Assembly: GCF_030160015.1 (NCBI RefSeq)
Contig: NZ_BSNN01000001.1
Coordinates: forward strand, 95,459 to 159,458
DNA: 64,000 nucleotides
Source of the DNA: Amylibacter marinus
Lineage (GTDB): Bacteria; Pseudomonadota; Alphaproteobacteria; Rhodobacterales; Rhodobacteraceae
Reading direction: 5' to 3'
Positions within the stretch are counted from its first letter, which is position 1; every line of letters begins with the position of its first letter. Below, one piece after another: positions 9,383-16,891 of this stretch. The notes under the pieces are model-generated. The model was given only the letters and a program-made list of their open reading frames with translations. It had not been told where the DNA came from and made no database searches. The position numbers were made by a program, and so were the translations under genes.

Positions 9383-10641
9383 TATAGGGCTGGCATTGCC
9401 GCCAGCCCACCGCAGATCAGCAATACCCACACCACATTCCAGTGGCGCATTAACAATAAATACCCGGCAAGAGCCGTCAGGCCCAAGACTATTATATTCA
9501 CGGTCGACAGCGAAGGTATTAGCAATTGAATTGGGCCAATGGATGTGGGTGTAACCGTTTCGAAAAACACATGAATTGCAAACCAGATTGAAAGATTAAG
9601 GATAACGCCGACAACCGCGGCCGTTATCGCGCTAAGCGCGCTGGAAAACCGTGAATGCGCGCCCAACCAATCAATGTAGGGAGCCCCTACAAATATCCAC
9701 AAGAAGCAGGGTATAAATGTAACCCAAAGCGTCACCAAAGCGGCGGCAAACCCCAGCCCAATCCCCCCTTGCTGGGCACCAGCAAGAAACCCTACAAACT
9801 CAGTGACCAAGATCAACGGGCCTGGCGTAGTTTCCGCTAGTCCCAGGCCATCCATCATTTGGCTAGCGCTTAACCATTCTTTGGCAAACACGACGTCTTG
9901 GGTCATATAGGCCAGCACGGCATAGGCGCCACCAAAGGTGACAACCGCAAGTCGTGAAAAGAAACCTGCAATCTCGGTTAAAATACTTGGGCCGGTAGTC
10001 GCCCAAAGCGCAACGATCGGGGCCGCCCAAAGTACACCAAAGATAAGGGTCGTTTTGATCGTTGCCCAAATAGAAATCTTGGGTAGGCTAACTGGTTCGC
10101 TGGGAGGGGATTTAAGAAAGAACCACCCGCACAGACCAGCAAAAATCACGATCAATGGATAGGGTAGATTTAGGAAAAAAATCCCAATAAAAGCGGAGGC
10201 CGCAATGATGTAGTTGATACGCCCAAGCAATGTTTTCCGAGCAACACGCAATAGCGCTTCGATAACGATGATCACAACTGTTGCTTTGATTCCGAGGAAT
10301 AGAGAATCGATCAGAGGTACTGTACCGAAAAGCGTGTAAAGTGTTGCCAAGGCCATGATCAACATAGCACCAGGAAGGACAAATAACGTCCCCGCAATCA
10401 ATCCACCAATTGTCCCATTTAGCCGCCATCCAACATATGTTGCAAGTTGCATGGCCTCTGGCCCTGGTAATAGCATGCAGAAACTGAGCGCTGATAGGAA
10501 CTGGCGTTCTGACATCCAACCGCGTTTAGAAACTATTTCAGAGTTCATCAATGCGATTTGTGCGGCGGGTCCGCCAAAAGAAAGAAGACCAATTTTACCC
10601 CAGATTTTGCTAGCCTGCGCAAGCGTTGGCGAATTGCTCAT
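9379..10641 (-). CDS. chrA: Chromate efflux transporter ChrA
   Basis: 420 residues, two homologous membrane halves. The first half starts GKIGLLSFGGPAAQIALM and contains FCMLLPGPEAMQLATYVGW; the second repeats it as VVTFGGAYAVLAYM and GLAETTPGPLILVTEFVGF. These FGGP and PGP motifs define the CHR family, which exports chromate (and may move sulfate-like anions) across the inner membrane. Overlaps the stop of the upstream rhodanese-ChrB gene by 4 bases (ATGA), so the two are translationally coupled. Confidence 0.93.
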   Translation of the reverse strand: MSNSPTLAQASKIWGKIGLLSFGGPAAQIALMNSEIVSKRGWMSERQFLSALSFCMLLPGPEAMQLATYVGWRLNGTIGGLIAGTLFVLPGAMLIMALATLYTLFGTVPLIDSLFLGIKATVVIIVIEALLRVARKTLLGRINYIIAASAFIGIFFLNLPYPLIVIFAGLCGWFFLKSPPSEPVSLPKISIWATIKTTLIFGVLWAAPIVALWATTGPSILTEIAGFFSRLAVVTFGGAYAVLAYMTQDVVFAKEWLSASQMMDGLGLAETTPGPLILVTEFVGFLAGAQQGGIGLGFAAALVTLWVTFIPCFLWIFVGAPYIDWLGAHSRFSSALSAITAAVVGVILNLSIWFAIHVFFETVTPTSIGPIQLLIPSLSTVNIIVLGLTALAGYLLLMRHWNVVWVLLICGGLAAMPALY

Positions 10642-11453
10642 GATACTGACGCGCCTGTTGGGTGGGTATGTGTTTCATTGGATGCATCTCGCGCCCAGCG
10701 ATAGAAGGCATCGTAGAGTGGCAAACCGGCCTCTAGTTGTATGTTGTCATCACGGTGTATGCGAGACAATCCAAGAGACGCCGCCAACAGGCCAGCGGCT
10801 TCTGGGGCTAATTCCAAATTTCCCGTGTCTGCGGCGCGTACAATGCGCGCGAGCGCCATTAGGGGCGCGCTATTCAGCCCGAATTCGGTGGTGAAGGTGT
10901 CAAAGCTACAATGATCGCCGCGATGTCCCCAGAAGGTATTGGCACTATCAAAGGGCGTTGCCGAATATTTCTCGGCAACGTCTAAGACCTGTGTTGCAGG
11001 CACAAACAAAAACTGAGCGTTGGGATCGATGAATCTGCGAATTAGCCAAGGGCAGGCAATGCGATCTATTTTCGGGCGATCCCGTGTGACCCAAACACTG
11101 TGGCCCATAGGGCCGATAGGAACAGTGGCCGCGGGAATGCGCATCAGCCCTGTCTTGCGCCAACCCTGATTGCCGCCTTCAAGGAATTCAGCGTCGATTC
11201 CCTTGCTGCGCAGAATCGCACATGCCCCAGACGAAAGTTTCAATCCCTTCTGGCAAATCAATACCACCTTGGCATCGTGAAACTCATGCGCCCAGTGGTC
11301 GATGGTCTTGAAATCACGGCGCATGGCTGTTGGGATGAGATATGGGTCGGCATCGAAATCTTGGTCAATAGACACATCGATAAGTATGGGGCAGTTCGGT
11401 GTCCCGATCTTTCGGTTCAATTGTGCAGCGGTGATTTGGTTTGGAGATGGCAT
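10638..11453 (-). CDS. Rhodanese-like domain fused to ChrB C-terminal domain
   Basis: 271 residues in two parts. Residues about 10-105 are a rhodanese fold with the loop CQKGLK offering a catalytic cysteine. Residues about 115-260 are the ChrB C-terminal domain, starting WVTRDRPKIDRIACPWLIRR and including FWGHRGDHCSFDTF. ChrB proteins sense or reduce chromate; the N-terminal DNA-binding part of classical ChrB is missing and a rhodanese sits there instead. First gene of a two-gene chromate operon with chrA. A redox or thiol role is more likely than DNA binding (inference). Confidence 0.82.
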   Translation of the reverse strand: MPSPNQITAAQLNRKIGTPNCPILIDVSIDQDFDADPYLIPTAMRRDFKTIDHWAHEFHDAKVVLICQKGLKLSSGACAILRSKGIDAEFLEGGNQGWRKTGLMRIPAATVPIGPMGHSVWVTRDRPKIDRIACPWLIRRFIDPNAQFLFVPATQVLDVAEKYSATPFDSANTFWGHRGDHCSFDTFTTEFGLNSAPLMALARIVRAADTGNLELAPEAAGLLAASLGLSRIHRDDNIQLEAGLPLYDAFYRWARDASNETHTHPTGASVS

Positions 11454-11575
11454 AGCGCATCCTTCCTTTCTAGGTGTGGATGCGAATCTTGGGCCGCAGC
11501 CTCACGGGGCGTTCGCGAATACCCCTTATCTGAATTTTCCAAATTGTAGCGGTTTGGTCAAGCTGAGAAATTACG

Positions 11576-11589
11576 TGACGTTAACGTCA
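11576..11589. promoter_or_regulatory. 14-bp perfect palindrome upstream of the beta-oxidation operon
   Basis: TGACGTTAACGTCA is fully self-complementary and lies 116 bases before the thiolase start, between divergent transcription units. ACGT-centred dyads are used by MerR- and TetR-type regulators of acyl-CoA catabolism in proteobacteria, so it is a good candidate operator for fadA-fadB. The regulator itself is not in the window. Confidence 0.5.
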
Positions 11590-11704
11590 TGAGGTGGTGA
11601 TTGTTCTTGAAGTTTAGCGCATAGCGCACTCTATTGATGTCAACAGTTCTATTTATTGGGGCAAGTTGCGCCCAGACAATCGTGACCACATCGGAGGCCG
11701 AACA

Positions 11705-12919
11705 ATGACCGAAGCTTATATTTATGATGCAATTCGAACCCCTCGCGGCAAAGGACGCAAGGATGGTTCCCTGCATGAAGCAACCGCTGTGAAATTATCT
11801 GCGGATATGCTGAACGGTATTGTCGAGCGGAATAATCTGGCCGAGGGTGGATCTCAGATCGAGGATGTTATTTGGGGGAATGTTACCCAGATCGGAGAGC
11901 AGGGCGCTTGTTTGGCGCGGTCTGCCGTTTTATATTCGGATTTGAACGAAACTGTGCCAGGCGTTTCAATCAACCGGTTTTGTGCATCGGGCCTAGAGGC
12001 TGTGAACATGGCTGCCAATCAGGTGCGCGGTGGTGCCGGTAGCGCCTATATTGCCGGCGGAGTCGAGAGCATGAGCCGTGTGCCGATGGGCATGGATGGG
12101 GGCGCAATTGCGGTTGACCCTTATTTGGCAATGAAGGCCTATTTTGTGCCCCAAGGAATTTCATCGGATATCATTGCAACCAAGTATGGATTTACCCGGG
12201 ATGATTGTGACGCCTATGCGGTTGAAAGCCAAAAGCGCGCGGCGGCGGCAACGAAGGCTGGTGTGTTCAATGGCTCGCGCCTCGCCGTTAAGGATCAAAA
12301 CGGGCTAGAGTTGTTAGCCGTTGATGAGCAAATTCGCCCCACAGATATGCAAGGGCTTGGCGGTTTGCGCGCCAGCTTTAAGGATATGGGCGAGACCATG
12401 CCTGGCTTTGATGCAATTGCCTTAATGAAGTATCCTGAATTAGAACGGATCAATCATGTGCATCACGCGGGCAATTCTTCGGCGATCTCTGATGGGTCTG
12501 CGGCGGTATTAATTGGGAATAAAGAGTTCGGTGAAACCAACGGATTGAAGCCACGTGCGCGTATTCGCTCGACTGCTAAAATCGGAACTGACCCAACCAT
12601 CATGCTAACCGGCCCGGTACCTGTAACGGAAAAAATCCTCCGCGAAAGTGGGATGGCAATTGGGGATATTGACCTATTCGAGGTGAACGAAGCATTTGCC
12701 AGCGTTGTTCTACGCTTCATGACGTATTTTGATGTTGATCACGGCAAGTTGAATGTGAATGGGGGAGCAATTGCCATGGGGCATCCGCTGGGGGCGACTG
12801 GTGCTATGATCCTTGGGACATTGTTGGACGAGATGGAGGCCAGCGACAAAGAAACCGGCTTGGCGACTCTATGCATTGGTTCCGGAATGGGTGCGGCGAC
12901 CATTATCGAGCGTGTATAA
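11705..12919 (+). CDS. fadA: Acetyl-CoA C-acyltransferase (thiolase), beta-oxidation
   Basis: 404 residues, starting at the ATG after a GGAGG site (about 11695); an upstream ATG at 11666 lacks one. Cleaves 3-ketoacyl-CoA with CoA to acetyl-CoA. The nucleophilic cysteine lies in NRFCASGLEAVN near residue 95; the catalytic histidine is in GGAIAMGHPLGATGA and the second cysteine in LCIGSGMGAA. First gene of an operon with a cupin, an unknown protein and the multifunctional FadB/FadJ, which supplies the 3-ketoacyl-CoA substrate. Its stop overlaps the next start (TAATG). Confidence 0.93.
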   Translation: MTEAYIYDAIRTPRGKGRKDGSLHEATAVKLSADMLNGIVERNNLAEGGSQIEDVIWGNVTQIGEQGACLARSAVLYSDLNETVPGVSINRFCASGLEAVNMAANQVRGGAGSAYIAGGVESMSRVPMGMDGGAIAVDPYLAMKAYFVPQGISSDIIATKYGFTRDDCDAYAVESQKRAAAATKAGVFNGSRLAVKDQNGLELLAVDEQIRPTDMQGLGGLRASFKDMGETMPGFDAIALMKYPELERINHVHHAGNSSAISDGSAAVLIGNKEFGETNGLKPRARIRSTAKIGTDPTIMLTGPVPVTEKILRESGMAIGDIDLFEVNEAFASVVLRFMTYFDVDHGKLNVNGGAIAMGHPLGATGAMILGTLLDEMEASDKETGLATLCIGSGMGAATIIERV

Positions 12920-13377
12920 TGCCAAAAATTGATCTTTCTACAGTACCTGTGAAAACGGGATCGGTCTATCCAGCCCCGTATGATGCCGAAATGGAGGGGC
13001 GATCCTCTTTACGGATAGGGGATGCTGGTGGGATGTCTCAGTTCGGCGCAAACCTAGTAACTCTAAATCCAGGTGCAAAGTCATCTTTGCGCCATTGGCA
13101 TCAATATGAAGATGAGCTTGTGATGGTAACCGAAGGGTTCCTGACCTTGGTCGAGGATTCCGGATCGGTGGTTTTGACTGCTGGAGAGTTTGCGGCCTTC
13201 CCTGCGGGTGTGAAGAATGGGCACCATTTTGTTAATCATTCCGAAACTAAGGCAGCCTTCTTGGTGATTGGGGCGCGCGAAAGAGACGAGTATGTCGAAT
13301 ATTCAGATGTGGATATGAAGGCGACTGCTCAGAACGGAAATTATGTGTTTACGCGCAAAGATGGTTCTGAATTCTAG
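12919..13377 (+). CDS. Cupin domain protein
   Basis: 152 residues. Cupin motif 1 is visible as LRHWHQYEDELVMVTEGFLTLVED (H, H, E metal ligands) and motif 2 as FPAGVKNGHHFVNHS. Small single-cupin proteins of this form bind a metal and either isomerise or sense small molecules; the substrate is unknown. Sits inside the fad operon, overlapping the thiolase stop by one base, so it is co-translated with beta-oxidation enzymes. Confidence 0.8.
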   Translation: MPKIDLSTVPVKTGSVYPAPYDAEMEGRSSLRIGDAGGMSQFGANLVTLNPGAKSSLRHWHQYEDELVMVTEGFLTLVEDSGSVVLTAGEFAAFPAGVKNGHHFVNHSETKAAFLVIGARERDEYVEYSDVDMKATAQNGNYVFTRKDGSEF

Positions 13378-13391
13378 GGTGAAAGGCAGGC

Positions 13392-13934
13392 ATGAACGAG
13401 ACATCCAATATACATTTTTGCGACCTTCGCGGAGTTCCAGTGATGGAACGGCCTAGTTTTGTGCCGATAAATCCACAAGAAACGCTGGATTGGATATTGG
13501 GGCTTCGCATTGGCGTAGATTGGTCCAAGGGCACCAAGTGCTTCAACTATCCTCTCGTTTATATTGTTGGCGAGGACGAATTTCGCATTCACAGCGCGGG
13601 AGAACATCAGGTGCTGTATGAAATTATGGGGTCAATTGTTGAATTGAAGGATGTGGATATCCTTGGTGGGCAGGCCATATCCTACGAAGTTGTTGACTCT
13701 GAAAATGGCCTGTTGCGCCTTGAATGGAATGTGGTTCAAGCCAATCAAGAACCAGCCGCACCCACGATCGCGGTTTATTATTTACGCCCAACCGATATTG
13801 GGTTTCGAATTGAGAAAATCGTGATGGAGAGCTTTTCGACCAAAGATCCGATCATAACCGCGCTGCGGGTGATCAAGCAAGTTGATGGAAATATACATGC
13901 GGCCAGGGAGTTGGTTCGCTTGATACAAATGTAA
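13392..13934 (+). CDS. Hypothetical protein inside the fad operon
   Basis: 180 residues with no signal peptide or membrane segment. I do not recognise the family. Sequence alternates predicted strands (YPLVYIVGEDEFRIHS, RLEWNVVQ, TIAVYYLRPTDIGFRIEKIV) and ends in a helix, suggesting a small beta-rich domain. It is 14 bases after the cupin stop and 11 before fadB, so it belongs to the operon. Position suggests a role tied to acyl-CoA oxidation, but nothing in the sequence proves it. Confidence 0.65.
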   Translation: MNETSNIHFCDLRGVPVMERPSFVPINPQETLDWILGLRIGVDWSKGTKCFNYPLVYIVGEDEFRIHSAGEHQVLYEIMGSIVELKDVDILGGQAISYEVVDSENGLLRLEWNVVQANQEPAAPTIAVYYLRPTDIGFRIEKIVMESFSTKDPIITALRVIKQVDGNIHAARELVRLIQM

Positions 13935-13945
13935 GGAGGCCAAAA

Positions 13946-16162
13946 ATGGCGGATTTTCACTATGACGTTGATGCCGATGGGATTGCGACAATCACATGGG
14001 ATTGCCAAGATAAATCGATGAATGTTTTGAACCTTGATAGCACTGCAGAACTTGATGCATTGGTAGACAAGGTGCTGGCGGATGATGCGGTGATCGGGGC
14101 AGTCATTACATCAGGCAAGGCCGATTTCGCGGGCGGCATGGATTTGAATGTTATTTCGAAGATGGCGGAAATGGCGGGGGATGAACCTGCGCGTGGTCTG
14201 TTTGACGGCATCATGAACTTTCATCGAATCACGCGTAAAATTGAACGTGCGGGAATGGATGATAAAAACAAAGGCGGTAAACCGATTGCCGCTGCCTTGC
14301 CCGGTACCGCATTGGGCATTGGCTATGAAATCCCGCTGTCATGTCACCGCATTTTTGCGGCCGACAACCCCAAGGCAAAAATTGGTTTGCCAGAAATTTT
14401 GGTAGGGATTTTCCCTGGTGCAGGTGGGACGACCCGATTGACACGTAAGTTAGATATGATGTCTGCATCCCCCGTTTTGATGGAGGGTAAGCTAAGTGAC
14501 CCAGCGAAGGCCAAGCGGATTGGGCTGGTTGATGAGGTGGTGCCCGCTGATGAATTGCTAAGCAGTGCTAAGAACTGGGTGAAGACCGCTAAAGATGCGG
14601 ATATAGTTAAGCCATGGGATACTAAGGGCTTTAAGATGCCAGGTGGTGCGCCGTATCACCCCGCAGGGTTTATGACCTATGTTGGTGCCAGCGCGATGAT
14701 CCACGGCAAGACCAAGGGGGTTTACCCCGCGGCCAAGGCAATGCTATCTGCGATTTACGAGGGCGCACAGGTCCCCTTTGATACGGCGATTAAGATCGAG
14801 GCACGTTGGTTTACCAATGTGTTGATGAACCCAAGTTCAAGCGCGATGATCAACACCTTGTTTACCCATAAAACTGCTTTGGAAAAAGGCGCGGTGCGCC
14901 CCAAGGCGGTAAAGGATATGTCGGTCAAAAAGTTGGGTGTTCTGGGCGCTGGTATGATGGGGGCAGGTATTGCATTTGTGTCTGCGCGTGTTGGAATCGA
15001 GGTGGTGCTGATTGACCGCGACGATGAGACAACCCAGCGTGGGAAGGAGACCATTCAAGGGTTGCTGGATCAGGGGGTAAAGCGCAAAAAAATCACCGCC
15101 GATAAGGCCGCCGAGATCATCGGAAACGTGACCGCAACACCTGACTATGCAGCATTAGATGGATGTGATTTGATAGTTGAGGCCGTCTTTGAAGACCCAG
15201 GTGTTAAGGCCGATGTTACAGCAAGGGCCGAGGCAAAATTGCCAAAAGATGCGATCTTTGCCACCAACACTTCGACCTTGCCAATTACGGAATTGGCGAG
15301 GGCCAGCCGTGATGACAGCCGCTACATTGGCATTCACTTTTTCAGCCCAGTACATCTGATGAACTTGGTAGAGATTATTAAAGGTCAAAATACCGGTGAC
15401 GAGGCTGTGGCCAAGGCCTTGGATTTTGTGCGTCAGATTAAGAAAACACCGATTGTGGTGAATGATGCGCGGTTCTTTTATGCCAATCGCTGCATCCTGC
15501 CCTATGTTAATGAGGGGGTTTTGATGCTGGATGAAGGCATAGAGCCTGCGATGGTTGATAACGTTGCTAGGCTGATGGGCATGCCCGTTGGGCCGCTACA
15601 ATTGGCCGATGAGGTATCTATTGATCTTTCTTATAAGATCATGACTGCAACGCAAAATGCGCTTGGGGATCAATATCCCTTCACTGCGGCGGATGCGATT
15701 ATTAAGAAAATGTACAATGATGATCGAATGGGACGCAAGAATGGCAAAGGGTTTTACGATTATGACGAGAAAGGCAAGCGTGTAGGTATCTGGGGCGGTT
15801 TGCGGCGGGAATGGCCGGTTGCTGATGAACAGCCGGAAATTCAAGAAATCAAAAACCGTCTAGCGATGGCACAGGTCTTAGAGGCCGTTCGTGCCTTTGA
15901 AGAAGGAGTTTTAGAGGATATCCGCGAGGGCGATGTTGGTGCAATTTTAGGGTGGGGTTTCCAACCTTGGTCAGGTGGTCCGTTTAGCTGGCTTGATATG
16001 ATCGGGGCAGCCAATGCTGTGGAAATCTGTGACCAGCTAACCAAGCAATTTGGCGCGCGCTTTACCACACCAAGGTTGCTGCGGGATTTAGCAGAAAGTG
16101 GCGAGACATTTTATGGCCGCTATGGCCCCAAGGCCGCCTCTGCAGCCGAATTCTCGGTATAA
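13946..16162 (+). CDS. fadB/fadJ: Fatty-acid oxidation multifunctional enzyme (enoyl-CoA hydratase / 3-hydroxyacyl-CoA dehydrogenase)
   Basis: 738 residues. The N-terminal crotonase domain (about 1-300) has the oxyanion-hole stretch GTALGIGYEIPLSCH and the glutamate region LPEILVGIFPGAGGTTRL. The dehydrogenase begins near residue 330 with the NAD-binding GVLGAGMMGAGIAF, followed by FATNTSTLPI and IGIHFFSPVHLM, and has two C-terminal helical domains. It hydrates trans-2-enoyl-CoA and oxidises the L-3-hydroxy product. An AAGGAGG site precedes the start. Last gene of the operon, followed by a strong terminator. Confidence 0.95.
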   Translation: MADFHYDVDADGIATITWDCQDKSMNVLNLDSTAELDALVDKVLADDAVIGAVITSGKADFAGGMDLNVISKMAEMAGDEPARGLFDGIMNFHRITRKIERAGMDDKNKGGKPIAAALPGTALGIGYEIPLSCHRIFAADNPKAKIGLPEILVGIFPGAGGTTRLTRKLDMMSASPVLMEGKLSDPAKAKRIGLVDEVVPADELLSSAKNWVKTAKDADIVKPWDTKGFKMPGGAPYHPAGFMTYVGASAMIHGKTKGVYPAAKAMLSAIYEGAQVPFDTAIKIEARWFTNVLMNPSSSAMINTLFTHKTALEKGAVRPKAVKDMSVKKLGVLGAGMMGAGIAFVSARVGIEVVLIDRDDETTQRGKETIQGLLDQGVKRKKITADKAAEIIGNVTATPDYAALDGCDLIVEAVFEDPGVKADVTARAEAKLPKDAIFATNTSTLPITELARASRDDSRYIGIHFFSPVHLMNLVEIIKGQNTGDEAVAKALDFVRQIKKTPIVVNDARFFYANRCILPYVNEGVLMLDEGIEPAMVDNVARLMGMPVGPLQLADEVSIDLSYKIMTATQNALGDQYPFTAADAIIKKMYNDDRMGRKNGKGFYDYDEKGKRVGIWGGLRREWPVADEQPEIQEIKNRLAMAQVLEAVRAFEEGVLEDIREGDVGAILGWGFQPWSGGPFSWLDMIGAANAVEICDQLTKQFGARFTTPRLLRDLAESGETFYGRYGPKAASAAEFSV

Positions 16163-16163
16163 A

Positions 16164-16196
16164 AAAAGGGGTCGCGGTGCGGCCCCTTTTCTATTT
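16164..16196 (+). terminator. Intrinsic terminator of the fad operon
   Basis: 12-bp stem AAAAGGGGTCGC (16164-16175) with GCGGCCCCTTTT (16179-16190), one U-G pair, GGT loop, then CTATTTTG. It begins two bases after the fadB stop. Confidence 0.85.
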
Positions 16197-16212
16197 TGAT
16201 CTCGTCGTTTGG

Positions 16213-16671
16213 TTATTTTTTCGCGGGAGGTTTTTTTTGTGTTGGTTTTTTCACGTTGGATTTTTTCGGCGTGACTGGTTCAGCCTCTTCTGGTTCTTCT
16301 TGAGGCTCTGGTTCTTCTTGAGGCTCTGGTTCTTCTTTTACAGCGGAGTCATCGGATTGACTTGGGGCTGATGAAGAATTCTTACGCGCGTCCATTTTCG
16401 CCTTTTGAATTGTATATTGTTCTGTTCCAACTTTGCGTAGAAAAACATGGAAAAACCCAATTGCACCCCCAAGAACAAGCGGAAATGGCTGCCCATTCTT
16501 ACCTGAAATTGCTATCAATATAGCCGCAGCAAGCATCAGAACGACAAAGGTTAGCACCCGCATATCTGGCTGCTTTATCTCAAATTTATCTTTCAAAAAT
16601 GCGGCAAGTGGTTCTTCTGCGTAACGGGTGCCATAGCCGGCCAAGGCACCGATAATAAGATTAAAGATCAT
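16213..16671 (-). CDS. Small membrane protein with Pro/Glu/Lys-rich tail
   Basis: 152 residues. The first 85 contain an N-terminal hydrophobic stretch (MIFNLIIGALAGYG) and a long one (VLTFVVLMLAAAILIAI, then LVLGGAIGFFHVFL), so two or three membrane segments. The last 60 residues are low complexity: acidic PEPQEEPEPQEEPEE repeats, then a lysine/proline tail. An AAGGAGGGTTTAAA site lies just upstream on the minus strand. No family recognised; membrane anchoring with a charged disordered tail is what can be seen. Confidence 0.6.
   Translation of the reverse strand: MIFNLIIGALAGYGTRYAEEPLAAFLKDKFEIKQPDMRVLTFVVLMLAAAILIAISGKNGQPFPLVLGGAIGFFHVFLRKVGTEQYTIQKAKMDARKNSSSAPSQSDDSAVKEEPEPQEEPEPQEEPEEAEPVTPKKSNVKKPTQKKPPAKK
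16291..16337 (-). repeat. 18-bp tandem repeat in coding sequence
   Basis: The unit TGGTTCTTCTTGAGGCTC occurs twice exactly (16291-16308, 16309-16326), and the first 11 bases a third time. It encodes the EPQEEP repeats of the membrane protein. Copy-number change would alter length by six residues without frameshift. Confidence 0.85.
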
Positions 16672-16891
16672 TTTAAACCCTCCTTAGTGGAATTGTTCAA
16701 CACATATGCAAGTTTCAGAAATATGCAAGCTCCCCTATTTTTCAAGACCAATCTGAGACTAGGGATTGCGGCGCACGCTGTTCCTAGGCTCTGTTAATCC
16801 ATTGTTAGTAAAAAACGGGTCGCGGTTGGGCATGGGGCCCAATGGCATAGCTGGCGCCAAGCGTCACGAGTATTAGCCAAGAGGAAATTTG

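Noticed and set aside
9379..11453. ChrB DNA-binding regulator
   Set aside because: The N-terminal part looks like rhodanese, not the winged helix of ChrB, so the gene is not called as a regulator.
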